In this document: piece after piece, positions 28,843 to 38,582 of the stretch
Position numbering within the stretch: position 1 is the stretch's first letter
Layout: the number at the start of each line of letters is the position of its first letter
From: CAVTJX01 sp963735175
GTDB lineage: Bacteria; Electryoneota; RPQS01
Length of the DNA stretch: 64,000 nt
Assembly: GCA_963735175.1 (NCBI GenBank)
Contig: CAVTJX010000018.1
Location: 62,001 to 126,000, forward strand
Direction of reading: 5' to 3'
The notes under the pieces: generated by a model
What the model saw: the letters and a program-made list of their open reading frames with translations, nothing else
What the model was told of the DNA's origin: nothing
Databases searched by the model: none
Made by a program: the position numbers and the translations under genes

Positions 28843-29516
28843 TTACTCAGCCACAAATTCAAGGGAACGGTCGAGAATTTCCGAAAGGCCCAGCGCCGAC
28901 TTCGAGCCGGTAAGGGCCGATGGCTGTGCGCGACAGTTCCGCCAGCGCGCCGCCCCAGCCTAAGGCGGCGCCGAGATCGCGGGCGAGGGAACGAATGTAG
29001 GTGCCGCGCGAGCAGCGGACGCGCAACTCGATCTCCGGCGCTTGCACGCGCAGAAGTTCGATGCCGTAGACGGTGACGGGACGCGGCGCCAGTTCCACAG
29101 CCTTGCCGCGGCGGGCCAGATCGTAGCTGCGCCGGCCGCCGATTTTGATGGCCGAGATCGCCGGCGGAACCTGCGAGATGTCCGCCGATAAATTTTTCGA
29201 TCGCCTGCGTAATCCGCGATTCGGACCAATCCACGACCGGCTGTGTGCTCAGGGTCTCCCCCGCCAGATCGTCCGTGGTGGTGGTGAGACCGAAGCGGAC
29301 GCGGGCGACATATTCCTTGGGTAGATCCATGAACTCATCGGCGCGGCGCGTGGCCTTGCCGCAGAGCACGATGAGCACGCCGGTGGCGGGCGGGTCGAGG
29401 GTGCCGGCGTGGCCGACGGCTTTCCACTGGAGCGCGCGGCGCAAGGTTGCGACAACGTCCATGGACGTACAGCCCGCCGGCTTATTGACGGATAGAATGA
29501 GTTCCGCGGCCGTCAG
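28843..29516 (-). CDS. truB: tRNA pseudouridine(55) synthase (frameshifted)
   Basis: Isomerises U55 of the tRNA T loop. The catalytic Asp is in HAGTLDPPATGVL, preceded by NKPAGCTSMDVV; later parts are AISAIKIGGRRSYDLAR and RVRCSRGTYIRSLARDLG. Frame changes near 29185 and 28895 give a corrected C-terminus LSEILDRSLEFVAE ending at 28843. The start is unclear: no ATG, GTG or TTG lies upstream of NKPAG; CTG 29516 (overlapping the nrnA stop) or ATT 29498 are candidates. A further base error in the start region is possible. Confidence 0.9.
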
Positions 29517-30511
29517 CGAGCCTCAACTGCGGGTTGACAGGCGCCGGACTCAAGGGCCGCCGTGAGCACGGGCAGCAGCCGTTGGCGAACGGATTCGAGG
29601 TTGCCCTGCATACGGAAGCCGGCGGCTTTTTCATGTCCACCGCCGCCGAAGCCGGCGGCGATCTCAGACACATTCACAAATCGCTTCGAGCGCAGCGAGA
29701 CGCGGATTTTACCTTCTGTAGTCTCGCTGAGCAGGGCCGCGGCCTGCACGCCGCGAATGGAAATGGCGGTGTCGACGACGGTGTCGGGGTCTTCGACGAG
29801 TTGCTCGAGGCGGCAGAAGAGCGTGGCGATGCGGCCGTCGGCGAACAATTCAAGCGACGAGTAAATCGTCCCCAACGATTTCACGTCGGCGGCGAGAATA
29901 TCGTAGTATAATCCGTTCGTGAGGCGGGTCACGTCCGCGCCGGCCGCCACGAGTTCCGCCGCAATGTGCAGCGTGCGGGCGGTGGTGCTGGGATAGCGGA
30001 AGCGGCCCGTGTCGGTGAGCAGACCGGCGAACAGATTTTCGGCGATGGCAGGCGTCAGAGTCAGGCCGAGTTCACGGATCAGAAGGAATAGCAGCTCGCC
30101 CGTGGCCGCGCTCTCCAAATCGACAAAGTTGAGCGCGCCGAAGCGGTCGTTGGAGAAGGTGATGGTCGATGTTGACAATCACCGCAGCGGGATCGAGCAA
30201 CTTCTCCACGTCGCCGACGCGCGAGCGGCTGCCGGAATCGACAATCACGGCCACGCGGAACTTGCTGGAATCGGCCGCGTCAGAACTGACAGCAACCTCG
30301 TCCGCGCCCGGCAGAATGCGGCAGCGGGCGGGGACGGGATCGTTGCAGAATCACGCGGGGCACGGCGCCAAGCTGCAAGAGCATTTCGCGCACGGCCAGC
30401 GCCGATCCAATGGCGTCGGGATCGGGATGCACATGCGTCGAGACCAGCACGGGGGCGCCACTCGACAAGCATCGTGCGCAGTGCGGCGATTTCCGCCGGC
30501 GTGAAAATCAC
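29513..30511 (-). CDS. nrnA: DHH/DHHA1 phosphoesterase, NrnA type (frameshifted)
   Basis: Bifunctional nanoRNase/pAp phosphatase of the DHH family, acting on 2-5 nt RNAs and on 3'-phosphoadenosine phosphate. Motifs: THVHPDPDAIGSALAV (motif I), VIVDSGSRSR (II), IVNIDHH (III, the DHH), and the C-terminal DHHA1 GFGGGGHEKAAGF. Frame changes near 30455, 30345 and 30170; corrected length is about 332 residues. Translation starts at GTG 30511, overlapping the rbfA stop (GTGA). Position between rbfA and truB is conserved in many bacteria. Confidence 0.92.
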
Positions 30512-30909
30512 TCGTCATCCCCGGCGGGCGGCGTTTGCCCCTGCTCGCGCACTTGCCGCAGCAGTTCTTCGATGCGCGCGGCGCGGGCGGGCGTGGCGTC
30601 GTAATGGAAGCGAATATCCGGGTGCTGGCGCATCACCAACCGCTGCGCGAGTTCGTGGCGCACGACGCCCTTCTTCGCATTCAGTTCACGCTCGATGGCC
30701 AGGAACTGCGATTCGTCGGTTTCGCCGTAGACGCTGAAGAAGACCTTCGCGAGGCTCAAGTCGTCGTTCACTTCAACGTCGGTAATGCTGACCATGATCC
30801 CGACGGGCAGTTCGACGTGGGCGCGGAGAATATCCGGAAGATCGCGCAGGATTTCCGCGGCGATCCGCAGCGGGCGTTTGCCCTTTTTGGTGGAATCCGG
30901 AGCGCGCAT
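30508..30909 (-). CDS. rbfA: Ribosome-binding factor A
   Basis: Intact 133-residue KH-fold factor for 30S maturation. The core ITDVEVNDDLSLAKVFFSVY and the C-terminal RLVMRQHPDIRFHYDATPAR, followed by an acidic tail, are typical. It lies between the DUF503 gene (1 bp gap) and nrnA (4-bp overlap) in the translation operon. Confidence 0.96.
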   Translation of the reverse strand: MRAPDSTKKGKRPLRIAAEILRDLPDILRAHVELPVGIMVSITDVEVNDDLSLAKVFFSVYGETDESQFLAIERELNAKKGVVRHELAQRLVMRQHPDIRFHYDATPARAARIEELLRQVREQGQTPPAGDDE

Positions 30910-30910
30910 G

Positions 30911-31201
30911 TTACTCGTAGAATTGAATCATGGGCGAAATCAGAAGCACCCGCGGGTCATCTTCAAGGAACGCCAGCAGCGAGCGCAGCGATTGTTCGAC
31001 AAGCCCGGCGTTTGTCCCCGCGCAGGAAATGATGAGGCCGCCGCGCTGCCAAAGTTCGCCGAAATCGGCCTCGGCGACGGAGACATTGAACCGCTGCCGC
31101 ACCCGTTCCTTGAGCGAATTCATGACGCGGCGGCGATCCTTTAACGAATGGCTATCGGAGATGTGCAGTTCCACGGTCAGGAGACCGAGGACGCGCTTCA
31201 T
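30911..31201 (-). CDS. DUF503 (YlxP-like) protein
   Basis: Intact 96-residue protein of the YlxP/DUF503 family, which is linked to infB and rbfA across many phyla and is thought to help ribosome maturation. The pattern VELHISDSHSLKDRRRVMNS and FNVSVAEADFGELWQ is diagnostic. Its ATG overlaps the infB stop (ATGA), so it is translationally coupled to IF2. The biochemical role is not known. Confidence 0.93.
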   Translation of the reverse strand: MKRVLGLLTVELHISDSHSLKDRRRVMNSLKERVRQRFNVSVAEADFGELWQRGGLIISCAGTNAGLVEQSLRSLLAFLEDDPRVLLISPMIQFYE

Positions 31202-34200
31202 GCCGAAGCCGATTCGAGCTTGCGCTTGATCTCCACGATCTCGAAGACTTCGAGGGTGTCGCCGACCTTGATTTCAATGTTGCTGTCGAGACCGATACCG
31301 CAGTCCATGCCGGCGCGGATCTCGCGCGCGTCGTCCTTGAAGCGGCGCAAACTGGCCAGCTTGCCGCGCCAGACTTCGCGGCCATCGCGCAGCAGCCGCA
31401 CCTGGCTGGTGCGCATGATCTTGCCGGAGACCACGAAGGAACCGGCGATGGTGCCGACCTTGGGAATGGTGAACAGTTCGCGGATTTCGACGAGGCCCAC
31501 GACGTCTTCGCGCGTGTCGGGAGCAAGCATCCCCTCAAGGGCGGCGCGGACATCGTCTTCCATTTCGTAAATCACGCGGTAGACGCGGATATCGACCTGC
31601 TCACGACCGGCCAGTTCGCGGGCTTTGATGTTGGGATGGACATGGAAGCCGAGAATAATCGAGCCGGTGGCAGAAGCCAGCAGCACGTCGCTTTCGGAGA
31701 TCGCACCCACGCCGCGATGGACGATACGCACGGCGACTTCGCCGGTGGAAAGCCGCTGGAGGGTATCGGAAATCGCTTCCACGGAACCGTCGGCGTCGCC
31801 CTTGATGATGAGCGACAATTCACGCACGCCGCCTTCCTTGATCTGCTGCGAGATCTGATCGAGGCTGAGCATGCGAATCTGGCGGAAGGTCTGTTCGCGC
31901 TGCAGGAGCTGACGGCGCATGGCAATTTCCTTGACCTCGCGCTCGCTTTCGAAGACGACGAAGGTGTCGCCGGGCTGGGGCGCGCCGGAGAAGCCGATGA
32001 CCTGCACAGGCATGCCGGGCGTCGCTTCCGCGATGGGTTTGTTGGTTTCGTCGAGCAGCGCGCGAACCTTGCCGTATTGCTGGCCGGCGACGAAGTTGTC
32101 GCCGATGCGGAGTGTGCCGGCGGTGACAATAAGCGTCGCCACGATGCCGCGGCCCTTATCGAGCCGGTTCTCCATAACCGTGGCCCGCGCGTTGCGCGCC
32201 GGATTCGCCTTGAGGTCCATGATGTCGGCGACGAGCAGCACTTCTTCGAGCAGGCGGTCGATGCCCTGGCCGAACTTAGCGCTGATTTCGGTCGACTGAA
32301 TCTTGCCGCCCCACTGTTCGACGAGAATATTATGTTCGGCGAGTTGCTGGCGGATACGTTCGGGGTCGGCGCCGGGTTTGTCAATTTTGTTGATGGCGAC
32401 CACAATGGGCACGCCCGCCGACTGCGCATGGTTGATGGCTTCAACGGTCTGCGGCCGCACCTGGTCATCCGCGGCGACGACCAGGATCACGATATCCGTG
32501 ACCTGCGCGCCACGGGCACGCATGGCGGTAAACGCTTCGTGGCCGGGGGTATCGAGGAAGGTGATGCCGCGTCCGTTGTAGATGACTTCGTAAGCGCCGA
32601 TGTGCTGCGTAATGCCGCCGCTTTCGCCGGCGACGACGGACGTCTTGCGCAGGTAATCGAGGAGACTGACGTCTTGCCGTGGTCGACGTGGCCCATGACG
32701 GTGACAACAGGCGGACGCGCGACCAGATCCTCGGGCACATCGGTATCTTCGTCCTCAATGGCTTCCTCTTCATCGCGATCGGTGATGAATTCGACTTCAA
32801 AGCCAAATTCGTCGGCCACGAGTTCGATCAGGTCGCGTTCGAGCCGCTGGTTGATGGAGACGAGTTTGCCCATGCTCATGAACTTCGAGATCACTTCGCT
32901 GACTTCCACTCCCATGAGGTTGGCCAGTTCCATGTTGGTGACGAACTCGGTCAGGCGCAGCTTGCCGCTATCGTCGGTAGTGGCCTCCGTTTCACGATCA
33001 CGACGGCGATGGCGGCGTTTGCCGGTGTCCATTGAAGCGAGGGTCTGCTTAATGGTAGCGGCGACTTCCTTCTGATCAACCCGCTTGCGGCGGGCCTTGC
33101 GGCGGGCCGGAGCTGTCATGTTCGGCGTCGACGACGACCTTGCGGTATTTCGCGTCTTTCTGCGCGGCGAGCAGCTTCTTCTGCTTCTCGAGCGCTTCAA
33201 TATCTTCCTTGGTGGGCCGTTTGCGGGGCGGTCCAGACGGCGCTCCCGGCTTCGGCGGAGCCGACGGCGGACGGCCGGCAACGGGCGGACGCGGACCACC
33301 ACGCGGGGCTTCGCCGGGACGCGGCGGGCCACCGGCCGGACCGCGAGCGGGGCCGCGCGGCGCTTCGCCGGGACGCGCAGGTCCACCCTGCGGACGCGTA
33401 CCCTGATAACCTGTGGCGGGACGTTGTCCCTGGTAGCCTTGTCCCTGCGGACGCTGGCCTTGATAGCCTTGACCCTGTCCCTGCGCTCCCTGCGGGCGTT
33501 GGCCCTGGTAACCCTGGCCTTGCGGGCGCGTTCCCTGATAACCGGTGGCGGGGCGCTGATCCTGTCCCTGTCCCTGCGGAGCGCGCGGCGTCTGCGACGA
33601 GGGGCGCTGATCGACGGGGGTGCGGGGACGGCGTTCGTGTTGCGGGGGCGCTCCGGTATCGCGGCGGGGAGTGGTCTCACCTTCAGCGCGGGGCGCGCCG
33701 GCGGTCGGGCGGGGAGCCGCCGCGCGCTTCTCAGCCTCGCGGCGTTCGGCTTCGCGGCGTTCCACTTCGAGTCGCTCTTTTTCGAGCCGTTCGGCTTCCT
33801 TGCGGACGACTTCGTCGGCCTGCTGGCGGGCGCGTTCAGCCTCATCGGCGAGGCGGCGCTCTTCGGCCAGGCGGATCGCTTCCTGTTGCTCGGTTTGGGT
33901 CTGGGCCTTGCGGGCGCGCTCCTGCTTCTGTTCCTCGACCTGGCGAATGAGGGCTTCGGTTCCCTGCGTCGTCTGGGCGGCGATTTCGTCGAGGATTTTC
34001 AGCGATTGTTCGGCGCGGGCGCGTTCGGCTTCGGCGCGGCGCGAATCGTCCAGCACGCGCGTCTCTTCCTCGAGCTGGCGCTGCCACCGCAAGGGATCAA
34101 ACTTCTTGATCACCTCGACGTACATCTCGGCAGAGAGCCCCGACATATGCCCCTTGGGCATGTCAAAGCCACGATCCTCGAGAAATTCGACGATGGCCGG

Positions 34201-34260
34201 GGTCGCGACGTTCAGTTCCTTGGCGACCTGATAGACCTTTTTCTGCTTTTCAGCGACCAC
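31198..34260 (-). CDS. infB: Translation initiation factor IF-2 (frameshifted)
   Basis: Delivers initiator tRNA to the 30S subunit. The N-terminal IF2_N domain (VYQVAKELNVATPAIVEFLE) is followed by a long charged coiled coil (about residues 60-165), then a Gln/Gly/Pro/Arg-rich linker with repeats such as GYQGQRPQGQ, a second IF2_N-type domain (LTEFVTNMELANLMGV), and the GTPase with VTVMGHVDHGKT, FLDTPGHEAF and NKIDKP. Domains II-IV follow. Frame changes lie near 33110 and 32665. Corrected length is about 1,020 residues, long for the family because of the linker. Start GTG 34260. Confidence 0.95.
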
Positions 34261-34277
34261 TCAGTATAACCTCGTTA

Positions 34278-35628
34278 TCATTCCGATTCCGGCGGGATGG
34301 GGGCATCCGGGAGATTATCCCCGGCAGGGGCATCGGCGGGCACTTCATTCCCGCGTCCAACGCCATCCCTCGGCTGTTCGCCACCGGCTTCAGTGGATTC
34401 TTCAAAATAAGTGCCGAGCACATCGAGTACGCGCCGTACCGTGAGCTCATCAAAGCCTTCGATCTCGAGCAGTTTGTCGGGGCCGGCGTCAAGCACGGAT
34501 TCGGCGGTTTCGTAGCCCGCGGCCACCAGTTTGCTCTTGATTTCGTCTTCGAGTTCATTGACGTCGACGACCATCAATTCTTCGGGAGCGAGGTATTCCG
34601 ATTCCTTCAGCGGCTCGATCTGGTAGCCCGTGAGCTGCGAGGCGAGGCGGATATTCTGCCCGCGGCGGCCGATGGCGAACTGGATCTGGTCATCGGGCAC
34701 GACGGCAGTCGCCGAACGGTTGGCTTCGTCGACCATCACCAGCAGCGGAGTAACGGGAGCCATGGCGCGCTTGATGAAGATTTCGGCGTCGGGGCTCCAG
34801 TGGACGATGTCAATCTTTTCGTTGTTCAGTTCGCGCACGACGGCCTGGATGCGCACGCCCTTCATGCCGACGCAGGCGCCGACGGGGTCAATGCGCTTGT
34901 CGTGGGACAGGACGGCGATCTTGGTACGGTCGCCGGCTTCGCGGACGATGCCCTTGATCTCGATGATATTGTCGAAGATTTCGGGGACTTCGAGTTCGAA
35001 CAGGCGGCGCACAAACATGCCGTCGGCGCGCGAGAGCACGATCTCGGGTTCCTTGGTGGTGCGATTGACTTCCTTGATGATCGCCCGCACGGCCTTGCCG
35101 CGCACGTACTTTTCGTTGTAGATCTGTTCAGGCTTCGGCAGGACGGCGTCATGGCGGTCGAGGTTGACGCGGATCTCGCGGCGGTTGATCTGGTGGATTT
35201 CGCCGGAGACGACTTCGCCGATGCGGGTCGAAGAATTCCTTGTAGATATTCTCTTTTTCGATCTCTTTGATCTTCTGCGTCAGGTTCTGGCGCGCGGATG
35301 TGACGAGCCGCCGACCGAAATCGTTGAGGGGCACGAGTTCGGCATAGGTATCGTTGATATCGAGATCTTCGTCGATCTTGAGGGCGCGGGAGAGCGGAAT
35401 CTGGGTGACGGGATCGGAGACGTCATCATCATCGACCACGACTTTCTCGCAGAAGATTTCGATGTCGCCCTTCTCCAGATTGAAGATCACGTCAAAGTTG
35501 TCGGCATTGCCGTACTTTTTCTTGATCATCGAGAGAAAGACGCCTTCGATAATTTCCTGGAAGACGTCCCGGTCGATGCCCTTATCGCGAAGTATCTGGC
35601 CGACCGCTTCTACGATGGGAGCGTTCAT
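34278..35628 (-). CDS. nusA: Transcription termination/antitermination factor NusA (frameshifted)
   Basis: About 450 residues: an N-terminal RNA polymerase-binding domain, then the S1 domain (RIGEVVSGEIHQINRREIRV), KH1 and KH2 (PVGACVGMKGVRIQAVVREL; FAIGRRGQNIRLASQLTG), and a C-terminal helix-hairpin-helix region (LVAAGYETAESVLDAG, LLEIEGFDELTVRRVLDV) with an acidic tail. One frame change near 35230 separates the first 130 residues from the rest. It starts 2 bp after rimP and precedes infB, the universal order. Confidence 0.95.
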
Positions 35629-35630
35629 CG

Positions 35631-36107
35631 CTACGACTCCATACGTGGGGGTTTAAACTCAGGTAAAATGCGGGCCGACATGAGATCCGCGAATTTCAGC
35701 GTCCACTCGGTTTTTTCCGCGACGAGCACAATGCCATCCGGATCGAGGCGTGTGAGTCGTCCGCTGATTTCGCGCGGACCCTTTTCGCCGGGGATCTGGA
35801 TTTTCAACAGCCGGCCCAGATTCTTGGTGAACTGCCACTCTTCCCGCAACGGGAAATCCAAACCGGGCGAACTGACTTCGAGGCGGAAATCCTCGTCGAG
35901 CAATCGTTTCTCGTCGATAAGATGTTGGATCTGACGCGTCAGGTGCGCGCAATCGTTGATGGTCAGCGCGCCGAAACGGCGGTCGCCGACGGCGCGCAGT
36001 TGCAGGCGTCCGGCATGGCCCGAGCAATTGAACTCGAGCAACACAACGCCCTCATCTTCGAAAAGTTGACGGATCTCGGATTCCAGCCGACTGGTAGCTT
36101 GGGGCAC
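35631..36107 (-). CDS. rimP: Ribosome maturation factor RimP
   Basis: About 158 residues with the RimP N-domain (GVVLLEFNCSGHAGRLQLRA) and FRLEVSSPGLDFPLREEWQF, RDLP-type loop LTRLDPDGIVL and C-terminal SH3-like strand TEWTLKFADLMSARILPEFK. GTG 36107 is chosen because an upstream in-frame start at 36179 would run through the terminator hairpin at 36131-36160. It opens the translation operon. Ribosome-site evidence for the start is weak. Confidence 0.88.
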   Translation of the reverse strand: MPQATSRLESEIRQLFEDEGVVLLEFNCSGHAGRLQLRAVGDRRFGALTINDCAHLTRQIQHLIDEKRLLDEDFRLEVSSPGLDFPLREEWQFTKNLGRLLKIQIPGEKGPREISGRLTRLDPDGIVLVAEKTEWTLKFADLMSARILPEFKPPRMES

Positions 36108-36130
36108 AGAATAGAAAAGTGGGGTCGTGG

Positions 36131-36160
36131 GGTAAAAGAAAAGTGGGCGGAGCCCACTTT
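36131..36160 (-). terminator. Intrinsic terminator between TPR gene and rimP
   Basis: On the minus strand AAAGTGGGC-TCC-GCCCACTTTTCTTTT: a 9-bp stem with a 3-nt loop and T-rich tail. It lies 51 bp after the TPR gene and only about 25 bp before the rimP start codon. Confidence 0.85.
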
Positions 36161-36210
36161 GAATCGAACAAATATACAAAAAAAACAGGTAAAAAGCAAA
36201 TTGGAGGCAT

Positions 36211-36894
36211 TTACTCCAGAGAAGTGAGCAGCTGCCGGGCCTGGGCTGCCAGAGACGATTCCGGATAGTTGTCTCTTATTTTACGCAGCAGCGGGATGGC
36301 TTTCTCCGGCTGATCCAGTTTCTGATAGACGCGGGCGGCATCCATCAGGAGTTCCGTGGCGGCTGGGCTGTTCGGGTATTTTTCAGCAGCTTTCTGGTAC
36401 TCTGAAGCCGCATCGGCATATTTTTCAAGAGCTTCATTTGCTGCACCCAGGCCGGCAGAGGCGGCGACATTCAGCTCGTCCGTACCGGAGAAGTCCTTGA
36501 AATAACCGTTAAATTCGTCCACCGCTTGAGCATACTTGCCCTGCTCATAGGCGATGCGGCCGAGAAAATACTTGGCCTCAGCCGCCACGGTGCCGCCCTC
36601 CGAGTTGGCAATGGTCTGAAAAGCACTGGCAGATTCATCCAGACGGCCGGTACCGAAGCTGGCTTTGGCCATCGTGACCTTATACGCAGCTTCCAAGCGA
36701 CTGCTTTCCATGGATTTCCGGACAAGAATTACGGCAAAGATGACGACCACCACGGCAACAGCTACAGAAATGACCAATTTCTGATGATCGACATAGAACT
36801 TCTCAAGATCGACAGTCAGCTTGACGAGTCGATCCTGTTTCATTTCCTTCTTGGTCAGACGACCCTTTGTTTTCGCGGAAGTTACTTTACTCAT
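36211..36894 (-). CDS. Membrane-anchored TPR protein (YfgM/BamD-like)
   Basis: Intact 227-residue protein with a basic N-terminus, one membrane helix (about residues 38-60, QKLVISVAVAVVVVIFAVIL) and four TPR-like repeats in the remainder (AEAKYFLGRIAYEQGKYAQA, AGLGAANEALEKYADAASEY, LLMDAARVYQKLDQPEKAIP). The layout matches YfgM/ancillary SecYEG factor and Tol-Pal-type TPR proteins. It most likely faces the periplasm. It is a separate transcription unit, closed by a terminator. Confidence 0.82.
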   Translation of the reverse strand: MSKVTSAKTKGRLTKKEMKQDRLVKLTVDLEKFYVDHQKLVISVAVAVVVVIFAVILVRKSMESSRLEAAYKVTMAKASFGTGRLDESASAFQTIANSEGGTVAAEAKYFLGRIAYEQGKYAQAVDEFNGYFKDFSGTDELNVAASAGLGAANEALEKYADAASEYQKAAEKYPNSPAATELLMDAARVYQKLDQPEKAIPLLRKIRDNYPESSLAAQARQLLTSLE

Positions 36895-37154
36895 CGGATA
36901 CCTTGCACGTTGTCAGCCTGGGAAAAGGGGAACGGTGACCGACCCCAAGTGGGGAAGGGCAATGTTGAATAAAACAAGCAGGTGGTTCGTACGCCTTCTT
37001 ATAAGCTATCCGCAACTGCTTTTGGCTACCGGACTGGGAAATGAAGACCACTTTCCATCTGGCATCCGAGTTGCGGAAGGCATACAACCGTTAATATGAC
37101 ACAATTGGTCAAATGTGCATTGGAGTAATGTCATATGTCGCAAACCGACAAACT

Positions 37155-37664
37155 CTATGAGGCGACAGTATCGACAACAACGATTTTGAATGGGATATAG
37201 AGGGCATCACTAATCCAGCTAGAGTGATCACCTGATACAGCTCGGATCTCGTACCAATACTCTGGTGTGCGATCATTACAAATAATATCGGGATCTTCCG
37301 GTGGCAACCCCCACAGTTCAACCGAGAATCGATTGTTAGAAATTACCGGCGATCTTTGAGATTCGATCCAATCAGATGTAGAGCCATTCTGACGTGAACG
37401 TTGTCGCGTAAATACCGTTTCTACACCATGCGGCAAGCTAATCTCTACAAGCCCGGTGATCGAAGTATCTATGCGGAGTACAACATCTACTTCACCGGAA
37501 ACGTAATGGGCTTGGAGGACAATTGTATCACCGTTAACCGGCGGAAGAAACCGAACTCCCTCAAACGGTTCGGTACTCGCCGGGTTATCATTGAAGTCCT
37601 TCTTACAGCCGAAGATCATGACTAATGCACACGACAGGCACAAGAACCACGTCGCCAGTTTCAT
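37155..37664 (-). CDS. Lipoprotein of unknown function
   Basis: A 169-residue protein not recognised as a family. It has a lipoprotein signal with lipobox IFGC (Cys near residue 20) followed by KKDFNDNPAS. The body is beta-rich with WYEIRAVSGDHSSWISD, reminiscent of a fibronectin-like strand. The ribosome site AGGAGG lies 6 bp before ATG 37664. It lies in a lower-GC patch (36.9-38.5 kb) and may be accessory. Confidence 0.65.
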   Translation of the reverse strand: MKLATWFLCLSCALVMIFGCKKDFNDNPASTEPFEGVRFLPPVNGDTIVLQAHYVSGEVDVVLRIDTSITGLVEISLPHGVETVFTRQRSRQNGSTSDWIESQRSPVISNNRFSVELWGLPPEDPDIICNDRTPEYWYEIRAVSGDHSSWISDALYIPFKIVVVDTVAS

Positions 37665-37800
37665 CACACACCTCCTCTGACTTCAGAGTTATGAGTGCCT
37701 GATTTGCAGACCTGGAGTTAGTCGGCTCAGATTTCTTGAGGACGAAACTCCAGATTTTGGAGCAATGACTCTAATAGCAAGAGCAGAAAACCAAGGCGCA

Positions 37801-38043
37801 CTACCAGCCGCCGTGCCAAGGAGGATCGCCCGGAATTGGCTTCGCTGTTGCAATCATTGCGATGATTGCAGCCAAAAAGATACCCCAATAAAGCATGCCC
37901 TTCACCGTCATGTGCTCGTCGTTATATTTATCGACGAGAAGCATTAAAGTGATCCATGCCCATGCTGCGTAAATGATCCAACGCGCATACTTGAAGCTGG
38001 CCCAAAGAGCAAACCCATAAGTGCCGAGGACGGCGATCACCAC
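37801..38043 (-). CDS. Small membrane protein (hypothetical)
   Basis: An 80-residue open frame with three hydrophobic segments (VIAVLGTYGFALWASFKYA, WIIYAAWAWITLMLLVD, MLYWGIFLAAIIAMIATA). The spacing and Trp/Tyr at the helix ends look like a genuine small integral membrane protein. The start (GTG 38043) is uncertain, since the frame stays open for a further 15 codons upstream. No family is recognised. It lies in the same lower-GC patch as the lipoprotein gene. Confidence 0.45.
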   Translation of the reverse strand: MVIAVLGTYGFALWASFKYARWIIYAAWAWITLMLLVDKYNDEHMTVKGMLYWGIFLAAIIAMIATAKPIPGDPPWHGGW

Positions 38044-38424
38044 GAGAAGCCGACAAAATACCCAAGCCCATCCCCTTCGCTAAACAACCTTCTCTGAACA
38101 AAATTACTCAGCCATTGTTTCATGGCTTGCCACCTTGCAGAGGGTTAAGTTCGCTTGTTGGAGTGAAACCTCTAATAGTCCGAGTCGAAAACTTTGTGAA
38201 TCATCGTCACAAGGCCGAAGTTTACAGAAGTGCTTGTGCGATCCAGAATAAGCCCGAACACTGGCTTTTTTCGCAGTAGAGACAACGCGTTATAGAACTC
38301 GACTTAGTAGAAAGGCGTCGTCAGCGGCAATTTGGCTAAGCGCCTTATTTGATCCAGTTAAGCGTGACTTCAACCTTCGCACACTGTTCGTAAATTACCC
38401 CTCTTTTAAGGGGTGTACAAGTTG
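38044..38424. other. Gene-free stretch beside tRNA-Arg
   Basis: Nothing convincing is coded in these 381 bp; GC is about 45%. No direct repeat of the tRNA end was found by eye that would mark an integrated element. Confidence 0.5.
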
Positions 38425-38497
38425 TACCCCCGAAGGACTCGAACCTCCGACGCATGGTTTAGGAAACCATCGCTCTATCCTGCTAAGCTACGGGGGC
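38425..38497 (-). tRNA. tRNA-Arg (anticodon CCT)
   Basis: A 73-nt cloverleaf: acceptor GCCCCCG/CGGGGGT (G-T at the first pair), anticodon stem ATGGT/ACCAT around loop TTCCTAA (anticodon CCT), T arm GGAGGTTCGAGTCCTT. CCA is not encoded. Confidence 0.93.
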
Positions 38498-38582
38498 AGA
38501 AAGCAGCAAACATTGAATTTACAGCATCAGCACCAAGAAAGCAAGCAAAAGATTCGGCTTTTGTAAAACGTCAGGCTCTGTT

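Noticed and set aside
33290..33620. Repeats in the infB region as a CRISPR array
   Set aside because: Units are short, in frame, and translate into a Gln/Gly-rich IF2 linker; no spacer structure. No CRISPR array was seen anywhere in the window.
33085..34269. A 394-codon plus-strand frame opposite infB rich in Arg/Ser/Leu
   Set aside because: Antisense of the charged coiled coil and the repetitive linker of IF2; no start signal or family similarity.
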